A stretch of 43,411 nt of DNA from an uncultured Spirochaetota bacterium (lineage in GTDB: Bacteria > Spirochaetota > Spirochaetia > Treponematales > Treponemataceae): NCBI GenBank assembly GCA_944389415.1, contig CALXMF010000017.1, positions 1 to 43,411 of the forward strand. Reading direction: 5' to 3'. Below are positions 35,008-43,187 of the stretch, in pieces. The position numbers and the translations under genes are program-made. The notes under the pieces are model-generated. The model searched no databases. It was not told where the DNA came from and worked only from the letters and a program-made list of their open reading frames with translations. Numbering within the stretch: the first letter of the stretch is position 1; every line of letters starts with the position of its first letter.

Positions 35008-35018
35008 TATTCATTGAT

Positions 35019-35828
35019 TTAAATAAATGGGGATATGATATCTTTACCGCTTGCTAGGATTGGTGAATTATCGCTGCCTGCGTAAAATGAGGCAATTTCT
35101 GAATTGAATAATTCTTCAAGCCCTATTCGGTAATTCATAATTTTTGATACATAATTAAGTGTCATTTGCGGAGTTCTATTTGTACGGACTTTATTTGTTC
35201 CCGCATTGTACATAGCCAGCGCGGCTACTTCATTGCCAGCAGTATCAATGCAGAATCGCAGGTGAGACATACCGTATTTTGCACTGACAGCTGGGTCAAA
35301 AAATTCTTCTTCTGTTAAATACGGAAATGAGTTATTATTCAACTGAAATAGTCCTCTGTCGATAGAAGCGTTTGTATTACGGTTTATCGCTGTTGTTTTG
35401 TATCCACTTTCTGTATATGCAAGTGCAAAAGCTAACGGAAGTGGAATATCATTCTGATCTGCCTGTTCAAGTATTGCCCGTGCAACTTCTGCATTTTCTG
35501 TAATGTGTGTGTAGAACCATTCTACTGCTGCCCGTGATTCTACAGATCGGTAAAGCATAAGGCCGATATCGTTTTTGCTGCTTGCATAGTTTGTGACAGC
35601 TGTTTTATATGAAACTGTTAATGCATCTGAGTCTGCTGAATCTTCAGCAGTGATATTGTCTGTGCTAGTATTTTCTTTTTGTACAATAGGCTGCTGTTCA
35701 AAATCTGTAGCGGAATCTGCGTCTGCAGGTAAAAAAATTGCAACTAACATGCATGCTGTTAGTAAGAGAATACAGAATGCTAATATTCCCCGGAAATCCT
35801 TCTTCTTTGTCATTCCTTTTATCTCCAT
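35019..35828 (-). CDS. membrane-anchored lytic transglycosylase (SLT domain)
   Basis: 269 aa from the ATG at 35828; an ATG at 35813 with GGAG nine bases upstream is an equally good start. A single N-terminal membrane segment (ILAFCILLLTACMLVAIFLP) precedes a low-complexity Asp/Thr-rich linker and an SLT domain from about residue 110. The catalytic Glu is in LAYTESGYKTTAINRNTNASIDRGLFQLN, and the family's AMYNAG motif follows. It would cleave peptidoglycan glycan strands in the periplasm, making 1,6-anhydro ends. A location at the flagellar or cell-division site is possible but not shown. The convergent GH5 gene shares its terminator. Confidence 0.88.
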   Translation of the reverse strand: MEIKGMTKKKDFRGILAFCILLLTACMLVAIFLPADADSATDFEQQPIVQKENTSTDNITAEDSADSDALTVSYKTAVTNYASSKNDIGLMLYRSVESRAAVEWFYTHITENAEVARAILEQADQNDIPLPLAFALAYTESGYKTTAINRNTNASIDRGLFQLNNNSFPYLTEEEFFDPAVSAKYGMSHLRFCIDTAGNEVAALAMYNAGTNKVRTNRTPQMTLNYVSKIMNYRIGLEELFNSEIASFYAGSDNSPILASGKDIISPFI

Positions 35829-35973
35829 AAACTACTCTTAAACGTTAGTACTATGACACATTTGAGATAAATAATCAATCAGTTATTGCGTTTTATTTGA
35901 AAAATATACAGAATATTACAATGCTTTGCGTTTGTTGTTTGTTGTTTTTGTTTTACCGCATATGAGGCAGCAA

Positions 35974-36006
35974 AAAGAAAAGAGAGGTTCTTCCTCTCTT
36001 TTCTTT
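35974..36006 (-). terminator. terminator hairpin after serA
   Basis: A 14-bp perfect stem: 35974-35987 pairs with 35993-36006 around a 5-base loop, 11 bp after the serA stop. On the minus strand the second arm is CT-rich and ends in a short U-run. Confidence 0.7.
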
Positions 36007-36017
36007 GTAGTGTATTT

Positions 36018-37196
36018 TTATCCCTTTATTGGACGTACGTTAATAACGCCGCTGATTGCGCGAATTTTATCAAGAAGTGTTTCAGAGATTGTATTTGCTA
36101 CATCAATAATATTATAAGCAAGATCAGCTCGATTCTGATTAACCATCGCTTCTATATTAAGACCTTCATCTGCTAGAACAGTTGCGATCTGTCCTACCAT
36201 GTTGGGGACATTTCTGTTTGCAATGCATAGACGTGTTCCTCCTTTGGGAATAGGTGCTTCTATGCGGCATTTAGGAAAGTTTACAGAATTGACAATAGTG
36301 CCTTGTTCTAAAAACGCTTTCAGCTGCCGGGCTGCCATACGCGCGCAATTTTCTTCTGCCTCGGGAGTTGAAGCGCCGAGATGAGGAATACAGATTACTT
36401 TTTCACAGGCGAGTAAATCCTCATCTGTAAAATCTGATATAAAACAGGCCACTTTTCCGCTTTTTGCTGCCTCTATGATGTCGGCGTTAACAACCAGGCC
36501 TCCACGTGACAAATTTATAATGCGAACTCCAGTTTTCATCACTCTGAGTCGTTCCGCATTAATAAGTCCTTTTGTCTCTGCTGTTTGCGGAATATGAAGT
36601 GTAATGTAGTCTGCTTTTGAAAGAAGATTGTCTAGACTTTCTGCTCGGTGTACCTGGCGGTTTAAAGACCATGCAGCATCAATAGAGATGAAAGGATCAT
36701 ATCCAATGACATCCATACCGAGGTCAATAGCGGCATTGGCGACACGTGCGCCAATTGCTCCCAGGCCAATGACTCCGAGTGTTTTACCTTTTAGTTCAGG
36801 GCCAATAAACTGGGCTTTCCCTTTTTCTGCAAGTTCAGGTATTTCATCTCCTTTGCCGACAAGTGTTTTTGTCCACTGCATGGCGGCCGCAACGGGGCGG
36901 CTTGACATCAACAGAGCAAGAATGGTCAACTCTTTTACTGCGTTTGCATTTGCGCCAGGCGTATTGAATACAACAATTCCCCGCTCGGTCATTGCCTGAA
37001 TAGGAATATTGTTTACTCCAGCTCCTGCGCGGGCCACTGCTTTGAGTGAAGATGGTATATCCATACTGTGCATATCTGCGGAACGGAGCAGTATTGCGTC
37101 AGGGTTGGGGATTTCGCTTGCGATTTCATAATCATCACGGGGTAATTCTGCTAATCCATTGGCAGAGATTTTATTTAGAGTTTGAATCTTGTACAT
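36018..37196 (-). CDS. serA: D-3-phosphoglycerate dehydrogenase
   Basis: 392 aa from the ATG at 37196 with AAAGGA upstream; longer starts would overlap serC. This is the short form with substrate and NAD domains, then a C-terminal ACT domain (LCIANRNVPNMVGQIATVLADEGLNIEAMVNQ, from about residue 320). The Rossmann loop is GVIGLGAIGARVANAA; RGGLVVN and the catalytic HLGAST match the D-2-hydroxyacid dehydrogenase family. It oxidises 3-phosphoglycerate to 3-phosphohydroxypyruvate, making NADH; the ACT domain probably allows serine feedback. Co-transcribed with serC (22 bp gap), giving the first two steps of serine synthesis. Confidence 0.93.
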   Translation of the reverse strand: MYKIQTLNKISANGLAELPRDDYEIASEIPNPDAILLRSADMHSMDIPSSLKAVARAGAGVNNIPIQAMTERGIVVFNTPGANANAVKELTILALLMSSRPVAAAMQWTKTLVGKGDEIPELAEKGKAQFIGPELKGKTLGVIGLGAIGARVANAAIDLGMDVIGYDPFISIDAAWSLNRQVHRAESLDNLLSKADYITLHIPQTAETKGLINAERLRVMKTGVRIINLSRGGLVVNADIIEAAKSGKVACFISDFTDEDLLACEKVICIPHLGASTPEAEENCARMAARQLKAFLEQGTIVNSVNFPKCRIEAPIPKGGTRLCIANRNVPNMVGQIATVLADEGLNIEAMVNQNRADLAYNIIDVANTISETLLDKIRAISGVINVRPIKG

Positions 37197-37218
37197 AGTA
37201 TATCCTTTCTTTTTATGA

Positions 37219-38316
37219 TTATTTATTTTCTTTTGCAAAAGTTTCCATAAACGCAATGAGCGCTTTTACTCCGGAAATATCCATGGCGTTGTAGATGGAA
37301 GCGCGCATTCCGCCGACAAGCCGATGACCTGCAAGGTTAACTAATCCGGCAGCTGCAGCTTCTGATATAAATTTTTTGTTGAGAGCCGCAGCTTTTTCAG
37401 GATCCTTTTCTTGAGTTACAAACGGTACATTCATAAGTGACCGGCTGTCTTTGCGGGCTGTTCCGCGGTAAAAATTACTTGCGTCAAGGTATGAGTAGAG
37501 CAGACTCGCTTTTTCTTCATTCCGCTTTTTCATACCTTCTGTTCCGCCATTCCGTTCTACCCATTCAAGAACCTTTCCCAGAATATAAATGGTATAGCAT
37601 GGCGGTGTATTATACATAGAAGAATTATCTGAGTGTATTTTATAGGTAAGCATAGTCGGCGTTCCCTTGAGAGGTGTTTCAGGAATAAGATCTTCCCGAA
37701 TAATAACAACAGTAACACCTGCAGGTGCGAGATTCTTTTGCGCTCCTGCATAGATGAGGCCAAATTGAGTCACATCAATTGGTTCTGAAAGAATGCAGCT
37801 TGAAGCATCGGTAACAAGCGGTGCGTTATCAGCGATTTTGGGCAGGACTGTCCAACGGGTTCCCATAATAGTATTATTCAGCGTAATATGAGCATAATCA
37901 TAACCGGCTGGAATTGAAACATTTTCAGGAATATAGGTATATGTGTCCGCTTTTGAAGATGCTGCAATGTCAACATTCAGGTATTTCTTTGCTTCCTTGA
38001 TAGCTTTATCTGACCAGACACCGGTATCTACATATGCTGCTGTTCCTTTTCGGTATAAATTCATGGGAACCATCGCAAACTGAGTACTCGCACCTCCCTG
38101 AAGAAAGAGTACTTTATAATTATCCGGAATATTCATCAGTGTACGAAGTTTCGTTTCTGCATTCTGAATAATTGGTTCGTAGTCTTTTGATCTGTGGCTC
38201 ATTTCCATAACAGACTGTCCGCTGCCGCGGTAATCTGTCATTTCTGCGGCTGCCTCCTGTAATACTTCGAGCGGGAGGCAGGATGGACCTGCTGAAAAAT
38301 TGTAAACACGGCTCAT
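37219..38316 (-). CDS. serC: phosphoserine aminotransferase
   Basis: 365 aa, full length for the PLP class V aminotransferase. The N-terminus RVYNFSAGPSCLPLEVLQEA and GSGQSVMEMSHRS are diagnostic. The PLP-binding lysine is in YAGAQKNLAPAGV (about residue 198), and RASIYNA near the C-terminus is the conserved substrate-binding region. It converts 3-phosphohydroxypyruvate and glutamate to O-phosphoserine and 2-oxoglutarate. GGAG lies seven bases before the ATG at 38316. rex ends 61 bp upstream in the same direction and no promoter is evident between them, so rex-serC-serA may be one operon. Confidence 0.95.
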   Translation of the reverse strand: MSRVYNFSAGPSCLPLEVLQEAAAEMTDYRGSGQSVMEMSHRSKDYEPIIQNAETKLRTLMNIPDNYKVLFLQGGASTQFAMVPMNLYRKGTAAYVDTGVWSDKAIKEAKKYLNVDIAASSKADTYTYIPENVSIPAGYDYAHITLNNTIMGTRWTVLPKIADNAPLVTDASSCILSEPIDVTQFGLIYAGAQKNLAPAGVTVVIIREDLIPETPLKGTPTMLTYKIHSDNSSMYNTPPCYTIYILGKVLEWVERNGGTEGMKKRNEEKASLLYSYLDASNFYRGTARKDSRSLMNVPFVTQEKDPEKAAALNKKFISEAAAAGLVNLAGHRLVGGMRASIYNAMDISGVKALIAFMETFAKENK

Positions 38317-38377
38317 ATGTAATCTCCTTTTGTTCCGTATTCGCGGTTTTTAATATATGTATTCCGGAAAGTCCGGT

Positions 38378-38998
38378 TTAGCGCAGCATGTTTGTTAACG
38401 CCGTAATGGGCGATACATTTTCAATCAATGTGTGTTCTCCTGGCGGCAGTACAGTTGCGGTATAGTTAACAATTCCCTTTATTCCGCATGCTGAGAGAAG
38501 CCGGGCTGTTTCCCATGCATCTGTATCTGATACCGCTAAAATAGCATATTCAATATGTTCCTGTGTTATAACAGTACACATTTTGCTCTGTGGATATAGC
38601 GGAAAAGGTGCTTTGAGTGTTTCTGTTCGGTTTACATTTTTATCAAAGCCGGCTGTGAGCTTGAACGGAGAATTTTTTAATGTATCAGGAGACAATAGCG
38701 CCTGTCCGAGACTGCCCAGGCCTACAATACAGCAAGTATGTTGATACCTAGATTCTGCCGTAATGCCAAGAATTTCGTAGATCGCTGAAAGCAGTCTCTG
38801 TACCGGATATCCGTTTGAAGCTCCGCATCGTATACCAAGGTGTGATATATCCCGGCGAATTGTATGTTGTGTCCAGCCGGTGAGCACGCTCAGCTGTTCT
38901 GACGTAATATGAATTGTTTTGGGCTGTCCATTATGCTGTTCAAGGACTCTTGCCATTTGAACAAGCCGTTTACGGGATGGTTCCGGCAACTGCTGCAT
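38378..38998 (-). CDS. rex: redox-sensing transcriptional repressor Rex
   Basis: 206 aa. An N-terminal winged helix (TSEQLSVLTGWTQHTIRRDISHLGIRCGASNGYPVQRLLSAI) precedes a Rossmann domain with NAD(H) site CIVGLGSLGQALL and IVNYTATVLPP near the C-terminus, both typical of Rex. It binds TTGTGAA-N4-TTCACAA-like operators when NAD+ is high and releases them when NADH rises. Such sites lie 22 bp and about 160 bp upstream (39020 and 39157). AAGGAAG precedes the ATG at 38998. It is likely the first gene of an operon with serC and serA. Confidence 0.92.
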   Translation of the reverse strand: MQQLPEPSRKRLVQMARVLEQHNGQPKTIHITSEQLSVLTGWTQHTIRRDISHLGIRCGASNGYPVQRLLSAIYEILGITAESRYQHTCCIVGLGSLGQALLSPDTLKNSPFKLTAGFDKNVNRTETLKAPFPLYPQSKMCTVITQEHIEYAILAVSDTDAWETARLLSACGIKGIVNYTATVLPPGEHTLIENVSPITALTNMLR

Positions 38999-39019
38999 GT
39001 CACTTCCTTTTATTTTTTT

Positions 39020-39037
39020 TCGTGAATTATTTCACAG
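39020..39037 (-). promoter_or_regulatory. Rex operator in the rex leader
   Basis: TCGTGAA-TTAT-TTCACAG (39020-39037) matches the Rex consensus TTGTGAA-N4-TTCACAA with one mismatch in each half. It lies between the predicted rex transcription start (about 39042) and the rex ATG at 38998, as expected for autorepression. Confidence 0.75.
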
Positions 39038-39048
39038 TTATGGATAGT

Positions 39049-39077
39049 ATAATACCTGCGTTTTTTTTTCATGTCAA
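39049..39077 (-). promoter_or_regulatory. promoter of rex
   Basis: Minus-strand perfect TTGACA (complement of 39072-39077), a 17-nt spacer and TATTAT (complement of 39049-39054). The start would fall just before the first Rex box. Confidence 0.75.
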
Positions 39078-39142
39078 CGTATAGCTTTAGTATTTTTAAA
39101 AAATGGTTCTAAAAACATACGCATAATTGGTAAATAGGTGCT

Positions 39143-39188
39143 TTTTAGATATATACTTGTGAAATATTTCACAGGTATATATCTAGAA
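39143..39188. promoter_or_regulatory. long palindrome with a central Rex box
   Basis: The core TGTGAAATATTTCACA (39158-39173) is a perfect 16-bp palindrome and fits the Rex consensus. Outside it, ten more bases on each side pair perfectly (39147-39156 with 39175-39184), and pairing continues with one mismatch to 39143/39188. A weak -35/-10 pair (TTGTGA at 39157-39162 and TATCTA at 39180-39185) lies on the plus strand across the site. The rest of the 39078-39320 spacer holds no gene that I can see. Confidence 0.7.
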
Positions 39189-39324
39189 CCGATAAATAAG
39201 GATACTGGAGAATTATAGTACATAAAAAAAACACTGATCATGCGATATGCAGAATGAAAATATTATTGTGTATGTCTGGATGTAGATGAGTGGTATCGCT
39301 CGCTTTTCGTTTCGCATTGTTATA

Positions 39325-39333
39325 TGATATAGT
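39325..39333 (+). promoter_or_regulatory. extended -10 promoter of the uracil permease gene
   Basis: TGA precedes TATAGT (39328-39333), an extended -10 element. No strong -35 is visible. The leader would be about 29 nt and holds the AAGAGG ribosome-binding site. Confidence 0.5.
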
Positions 39334-39368
39334 GGGGCAGTTTATTCTAGTTTTTATAAGAGGATGTG

Positions 39369-40652
39369 ATGAAAGACACACAAATTTTAGGGCCTTCTGA
39401 TAGGCCACCACTTATTCGCTGGCTGCCGTTGAGTTTTCAGCATGTTTTTGCCATGTTTGGTGCAACTATTCTTGTTCCGCTGATGACTGGGCTTAATCCT
39501 TCTACAGCTCTTTTTACTGCCGGTACAGGAACTCTGTTGTATATTTTGATAACAGGAGCAAAAGTTCCTGCTTTTCTTGGATCTTCTTTTGCATTTATTC
39601 CTGCTCTTATAGGAGTTAGCGATCTGTATGGAATGCCCTATGCGCTTGGCGGTGCTTGTTGTGCAGGATTATTTTATGTCGTTGTGGCAGTAATTATTAA
39701 AATTGCGGGGACAAAATGGCTTGACCGTGCGCTGCCTCCGGTTGTTATTGGTTCTGTCATCATTGTAATTGGATTGAACCTGGCTCCGACTGCAATGCAG
39801 TCTGCGATGTATAAGGATGGGGTGTATTCTCTAGTATATTTTTCAATAGCACTGTTTACGCTTGCAGTAGCAATTATCGCAACAATCTTTTTCAAAGGTT
39901 TTTTTAATACACTTTCAATTTTAATTGGATTGGTTGGCGGGTATCTTTTTACACTTATCATGGGAAATTTCTTCCCTGAATATAAATTGATTGATTTTAG
40001 TGTTGTTTCTTCCGCAGATTGGTTTGGTTTTCCTTCTTTTGCTGTTCCAAAGTTTTCTTTTGTTCCGATTCTGACATTTATTATTGTTTCGCTTGCAACT
40101 ATTTGTGAGCATTTGGGCGATACACTGGTTACATCAAAAGTTGTGGGAAAAGATTTCTATAAGGATCCTGGGCTGCATCGGACATTAATTGGTGATGGAC
40201 TTGCTACTGCATGGGCTTCTTTCTGGGGAGGGCCTCCTAATACCACATATGGGGAAAATATTGGTGTTATGGCAATTACAAAAGTGTATAGTGTCTGGGT
40301 CATTGGCGGTGCCGCGGTGATCGCCATTATTTTATCATTTTTGCATAAGTTTGGAGCTGTTATTCAGACAATTCCCAGTCCTGTAATGGGCGGTATTTCT
40401 ATGCTGCTATATGGATTGATAGCATCAAGCGGGCTTCGGACTATTGTAGAAAGTGGTGTTGATTATAAAGATAAACGTAATTTAACTATTTCATCAGTTA
40501 TTATGGTAGTCGGCATTGGCGGCGGTATGCTTCAATTTGCAGTGGGTAAAGATTTTATTTTTGAATTGGGCGGTGTTGCCTTTGCGACTGTTATAGGTAT
40601 TCTGCTGAATTTAATTTTGCCGAATACGATTGATAATCGTAAGGATGTGTAA
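39369..40652 (+). CDS. uraA: uracil permease (NCS2 family)
   Basis: 427 aa from the ATG at 39369, five bases after AAGAGG; a GTG at 39366 is adjacent. About 14 membrane segments are expected, as in E. coli UraA (429 aa). Family markers are present: FQHVFAMFGATILVPLMTGL at the N-terminus, FLGSSFAFIPAL in TM3, the HLGDTLVTSKVVGKDFYKDPGLHRTLIGDG loop with the substrate-binding Glu-His, and GGPPNTTYGENIGVMA in TM10. It imports uracil with protons. The gene is monocistronic with its own terminator. No pyrimidine riboswitch or PyrR-type structure was recognised upstream. Confidence 0.94.
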   Translation: MKDTQILGPSDRPPLIRWLPLSFQHVFAMFGATILVPLMTGLNPSTALFTAGTGTLLYILITGAKVPAFLGSSFAFIPALIGVSDLYGMPYALGGACCAGLFYVVVAVIIKIAGTKWLDRALPPVVIGSVIIVIGLNLAPTAMQSAMYKDGVYSLVYFSIALFTLAVAIIATIFFKGFFNTLSILIGLVGGYLFTLIMGNFFPEYKLIDFSVVSSADWFGFPSFAVPKFSFVPILTFIIVSLATICEHLGDTLVTSKVVGKDFYKDPGLHRTLIGDGLATAWASFWGGPPNTTYGENIGVMAITKVYSVWVIGGAAVIAIILSFLHKFGAVIQTIPSPVMGGISMLLYGLIASSGLRTIVESGVDYKDKRNLTISSVIMVVGIGGGMLQFAVGKDFIFELGGVAFATVIGILLNLILPNTIDNRKDV

Positions 40653-40666
40653 TAATTCATAATAAG

Positions 40667-40697
40667 ATGCCCAGCTAAAGCAGCTGGGCATTATTTT
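40667..40697 (+). terminator. rho-independent terminator after uraA
   Basis: ATGCCCAGCT (40667-40676) pairs with AGCTGGGCAT (40682-40691) around a 5-base loop, followed by TATTTTT. Confidence 0.9.
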
Positions 40698-40764
40698 TGT
40701 CTATTATAATAAAGCATATAAAGAGCTGGAATTGTGCTCTCTATTTTCACTATGTGTTAAGGAA

Positions 40765-42630
40765 TCAGTAAGAAATCCTGACACCGAGCTGAATAATACA
40801 GCCGTATTTATCTTTGTATTCTTGATTATTTACATGATGATAATCGGCTTTTTGCCCGACTTCTGCATCAGTATCGGTAAAGTAACTGTAAACAAAGCCA
40901 ATATCAGCAAACAGTGTTAGTGGGAAATTAGTGAAATCACTGAAGTTGTATTCTCCTCCGATTTTGATTACATGATACCACTGGTATGCCCCATCATGAA
41001 GAAAATATTTACGCAGCGCATCCCGTCCGCTGGGGTTTAATTCTGAATATAAAGAACTTCCGGGTATTTGTCTTGAACCGTAGTCGGCACCATGACGCAT
41101 AAACTGATACTGTGTATGAAGTACCAGATGTCGTAATGGAGCTGTTTCAAAACGGACATGCAGTTCATCAGAATTCGGCGGCATATAATATCCCAGTGAT
41201 TCACCGTTGTTCATATAGGCTTCGGAAATGTACCCATCATACCATGGCGTGTTGATTGCCTGGTGCGTATAACAATATGGTTCAACTTTTGAATATCTGA
41301 TAGATATGTTTGCGAATGGAATCCATGGTATGGCAATGTTTGTACCAACCTGATAAGCATACATATTGCGGGTTGCGTTAAAGAAATTCTTGCTGAACAT
41401 ACCGGCTTCTCCTCCGAATCCAACCATTTCGTCGAGATACAGAGAGAACCATATATTACCTATACCGGGATACTGCAGTTTAAGGCTTCCAAAAAGACTT
41501 AGATTATCATAATCACCGATACTGTTTTGAAAGAAAAGATGACTCATGAGGGGAAACATATACCCGATTTCGAATCTTTTCGGCCAGATACAAGTTGTAC
41601 CAAAGTCAACATGGGCATACTTAAAATTAAATTCAAGCATGCTGATTGAGAACATGTTCTGAAAAACGGCATCGGAACGATCTCCGTAAATATTATTTAC
41701 AATGTGCTCTGAATTGGGCATTTCAAGCGAGCCTGTTAATGTTGAGAACGAGAACCAATTAAACGGGGTCACCGTTGCTTCAAGTCCAATAAAAGGCCTT
41801 GCTTCACTGTTCAGAACGAGACTTGCTCCGTCATCCATGCCGCTCCATTCACGGGTAGTTCTGCCTGCGCGCATCGTCAGCATGTTATTAAAAAAGGCCA
41901 TATCTATTTCAGAAAGAATACCAAAGCTGAATGCGGGATTTGTTGGCCAATCTTCAAGGCCGTCTGCATATAAATGCCCCACCATATAAACAGAACCGTC
42001 CCAGCGCTTATTGTATCCAAATGGGAAATAGGCATAATTCGCGTATGAATTTATTGTAGATTGATTGTCTGATAACTTCCAGCCGTTTCGAACATTATAT
42101 TCTCCTAATTTGGTCAAAGGAGCGCTTATCATGTCGCCGTATAAGTTAAATTTGAAGGAGACAATATCCCAAAAGGTTCCGTTTAGTTTAATTTGAGGGC
42201 GAAAATCGAAACCAAAATGTTTGGAATCCGTGTATACCCCTGTAGAGGTTAAAATATCTACGGAAGCTCCTGCAGATAGTTTTAACTTTGCGTCATCTTT
42301 CTCACTTGAAGAGTAGTTGTATGAGCCATGTTTGATATCAAGGCCTTCTTTACGGTCATATTTATCAAGAACCGCGGTAAGCACTTCTTTTTCATATCTG
42401 CTCAGTTTTGCTTCTTTCTCCGGGGTATGCAGGAGATCTGCTACAATGGAAAGTATTTGGTTTTCTGAATATGGTTTTGCGCCTGGTAATTGATTACACA
42501 ACCCACGCAGCTGTGCGTTTTCGATTATTTTATAAACAGGATCATCAAGCGCAATAGATGCGTATTTTTGCGCGCCAGCAGACAGTATTGAAAAAATCAG
42601 TAAGCAGCAGAGTATCCAGCTTTTCTTCAT
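40765..42630 (-). CDS. large outer-membrane beta-barrel protein (treponemal, Wzi-like layout)
   Basis: 621 aa. A cleaved signal peptide (MKKSWILCCLLIFSILSAGAQ) is followed by a short helical region (about 25-100: DDPVYKIIENAQLRGLCNQLPGAKPYSENQI) and about 500 residues of alternating, aromatic-rich strands ending in the barrel-type C-terminus LGVRISY. A helical head before a barrel is reminiscent of Wzi-type capsule proteins, but no Wzi motif was verified and the function is unknown. Relatives of this style are frequent surface proteins in treponemes. A TATAAT (complement of 42645-42650) lies upstream, and AGGGA precedes the ATG at 42630. Confidence 0.8.
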   Translation of the reverse strand: MKKSWILCCLLIFSILSAGAQKYASIALDDPVYKIIENAQLRGLCNQLPGAKPYSENQILSIVADLLHTPEKEAKLSRYEKEVLTAVLDKYDRKEGLDIKHGSYNYSSSEKDDAKLKLSAGASVDILTSTGVYTDSKHFGFDFRPQIKLNGTFWDIVSFKFNLYGDMISAPLTKLGEYNVRNGWKLSDNQSTINSYANYAYFPFGYNKRWDGSVYMVGHLYADGLEDWPTNPAFSFGILSEIDMAFFNNMLTMRAGRTTREWSGMDDGASLVLNSEARPFIGLEATVTPFNWFSFSTLTGSLEMPNSEHIVNNIYGDRSDAVFQNMFSISMLEFNFKYAHVDFGTTCIWPKRFEIGYMFPLMSHLFFQNSIGDYDNLSLFGSLKLQYPGIGNIWFSLYLDEMVGFGGEAGMFSKNFFNATRNMYAYQVGTNIAIPWIPFANISIRYSKVEPYCYTHQAINTPWYDGYISEAYMNNGESLGYYMPPNSDELHVRFETAPLRHLVLHTQYQFMRHGADYGSRQIPGSSLYSELNPSGRDALRKYFLHDGAYQWYHVIKIGGEYNFSDFTNFPLTLFADIGFVYSYFTDTDAEVGQKADYHHVNNQEYKDKYGCIIQLGVRISY

Positions 42631-42813
42631 AAATATATCCCTTAATTATAGTTTTGCAAATAGAATAATCGTTTTTACTCTAATATATTTGCGTTAGTCT
42701 GTAAACAGCATACAGCGTAATCTGTTGTATAGTATAGTAGTAGATACTACTTGACTGTAGAATGAAAATGTGTAAAGGTTAATATAAAATATACAAGGGG
42801 GTATAAGAATCCT

Positions 42814-43056
42814 ATGGTAGCAATGATAGTCGGTTTTGTTTTAATTGCTTTTACAGTATTTGCAGCTTTGCCTGCTGGTTTGGGGTGGGGCAATCAGATC
42901 ATCGTGTTTTTACAGGGGGGTGTTCCTGTTTTGACTGCTTTTATCGGACTTATTGCGATATTCATTGGTATCGCTGATATAAAAGATAAAAAGGAAGCTA
43001 AAAAAGAAGAAGATTTGGCTAAAGCGCGCGAAGCAGCTTCTTCTGCTGATAAATAA
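42814..43056 (+). CDS. small membrane protein with two helices and a charged tail
   Basis: 80 aa. Two hydrophobic helices (VAMIVGFVLIAFTVFAALPAG and LTAFIGLIAIFIGIAD) flank a short Gly/Gln loop, and the C-terminus is a Lys/Glu-rich tail (KDKKEAKKEEDLAKAREAA) likely to be a cytoplasmic helix. AAGGGGG lies 12 bases before the ATG. No family is recognised. The clean reading frame, ribosome-binding site and hairpin downstream support a real gene. Confidence 0.72.
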   Translation: MVAMIVGFVLIAFTVFAALPAGLGWGNQIIVFLQGGVPVLTAFIGLIAIFIGIADIKDKKEAKKEEDLAKAREAASSADK

Positions 43057-43063
43057 GAGGTTT

Positions 43064-43098
43064 AATTCAGATTTTTAGGTATATTAAAAATCTGAATT
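43064..43098 (+). terminator. hairpin after the small membrane protein gene
   Basis: AATTCAGATTTTTA (43064-43077) pairs perfectly with 43085-43098 around a 7-base loop. The T-run is inside the stem and no T-tail follows, so termination is plausible but weak. Confidence 0.6.
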
Positions 43099-43187
43099 AC
43101 AAACAATATAGAGTTGCGCATTTATATTGAACTGTGGTGCAAGATGTTTTTTTATCAAATTGATGCAGTAGTAATTGATTGAAGAAA

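Noticed and set aside
39190-39320. A small gene or pyrimidine riboswitch between the palindrome and uraA
   Set aside because: Open frames are under 15 codons and no conserved aptamer-like pairing could be recognised by eye.
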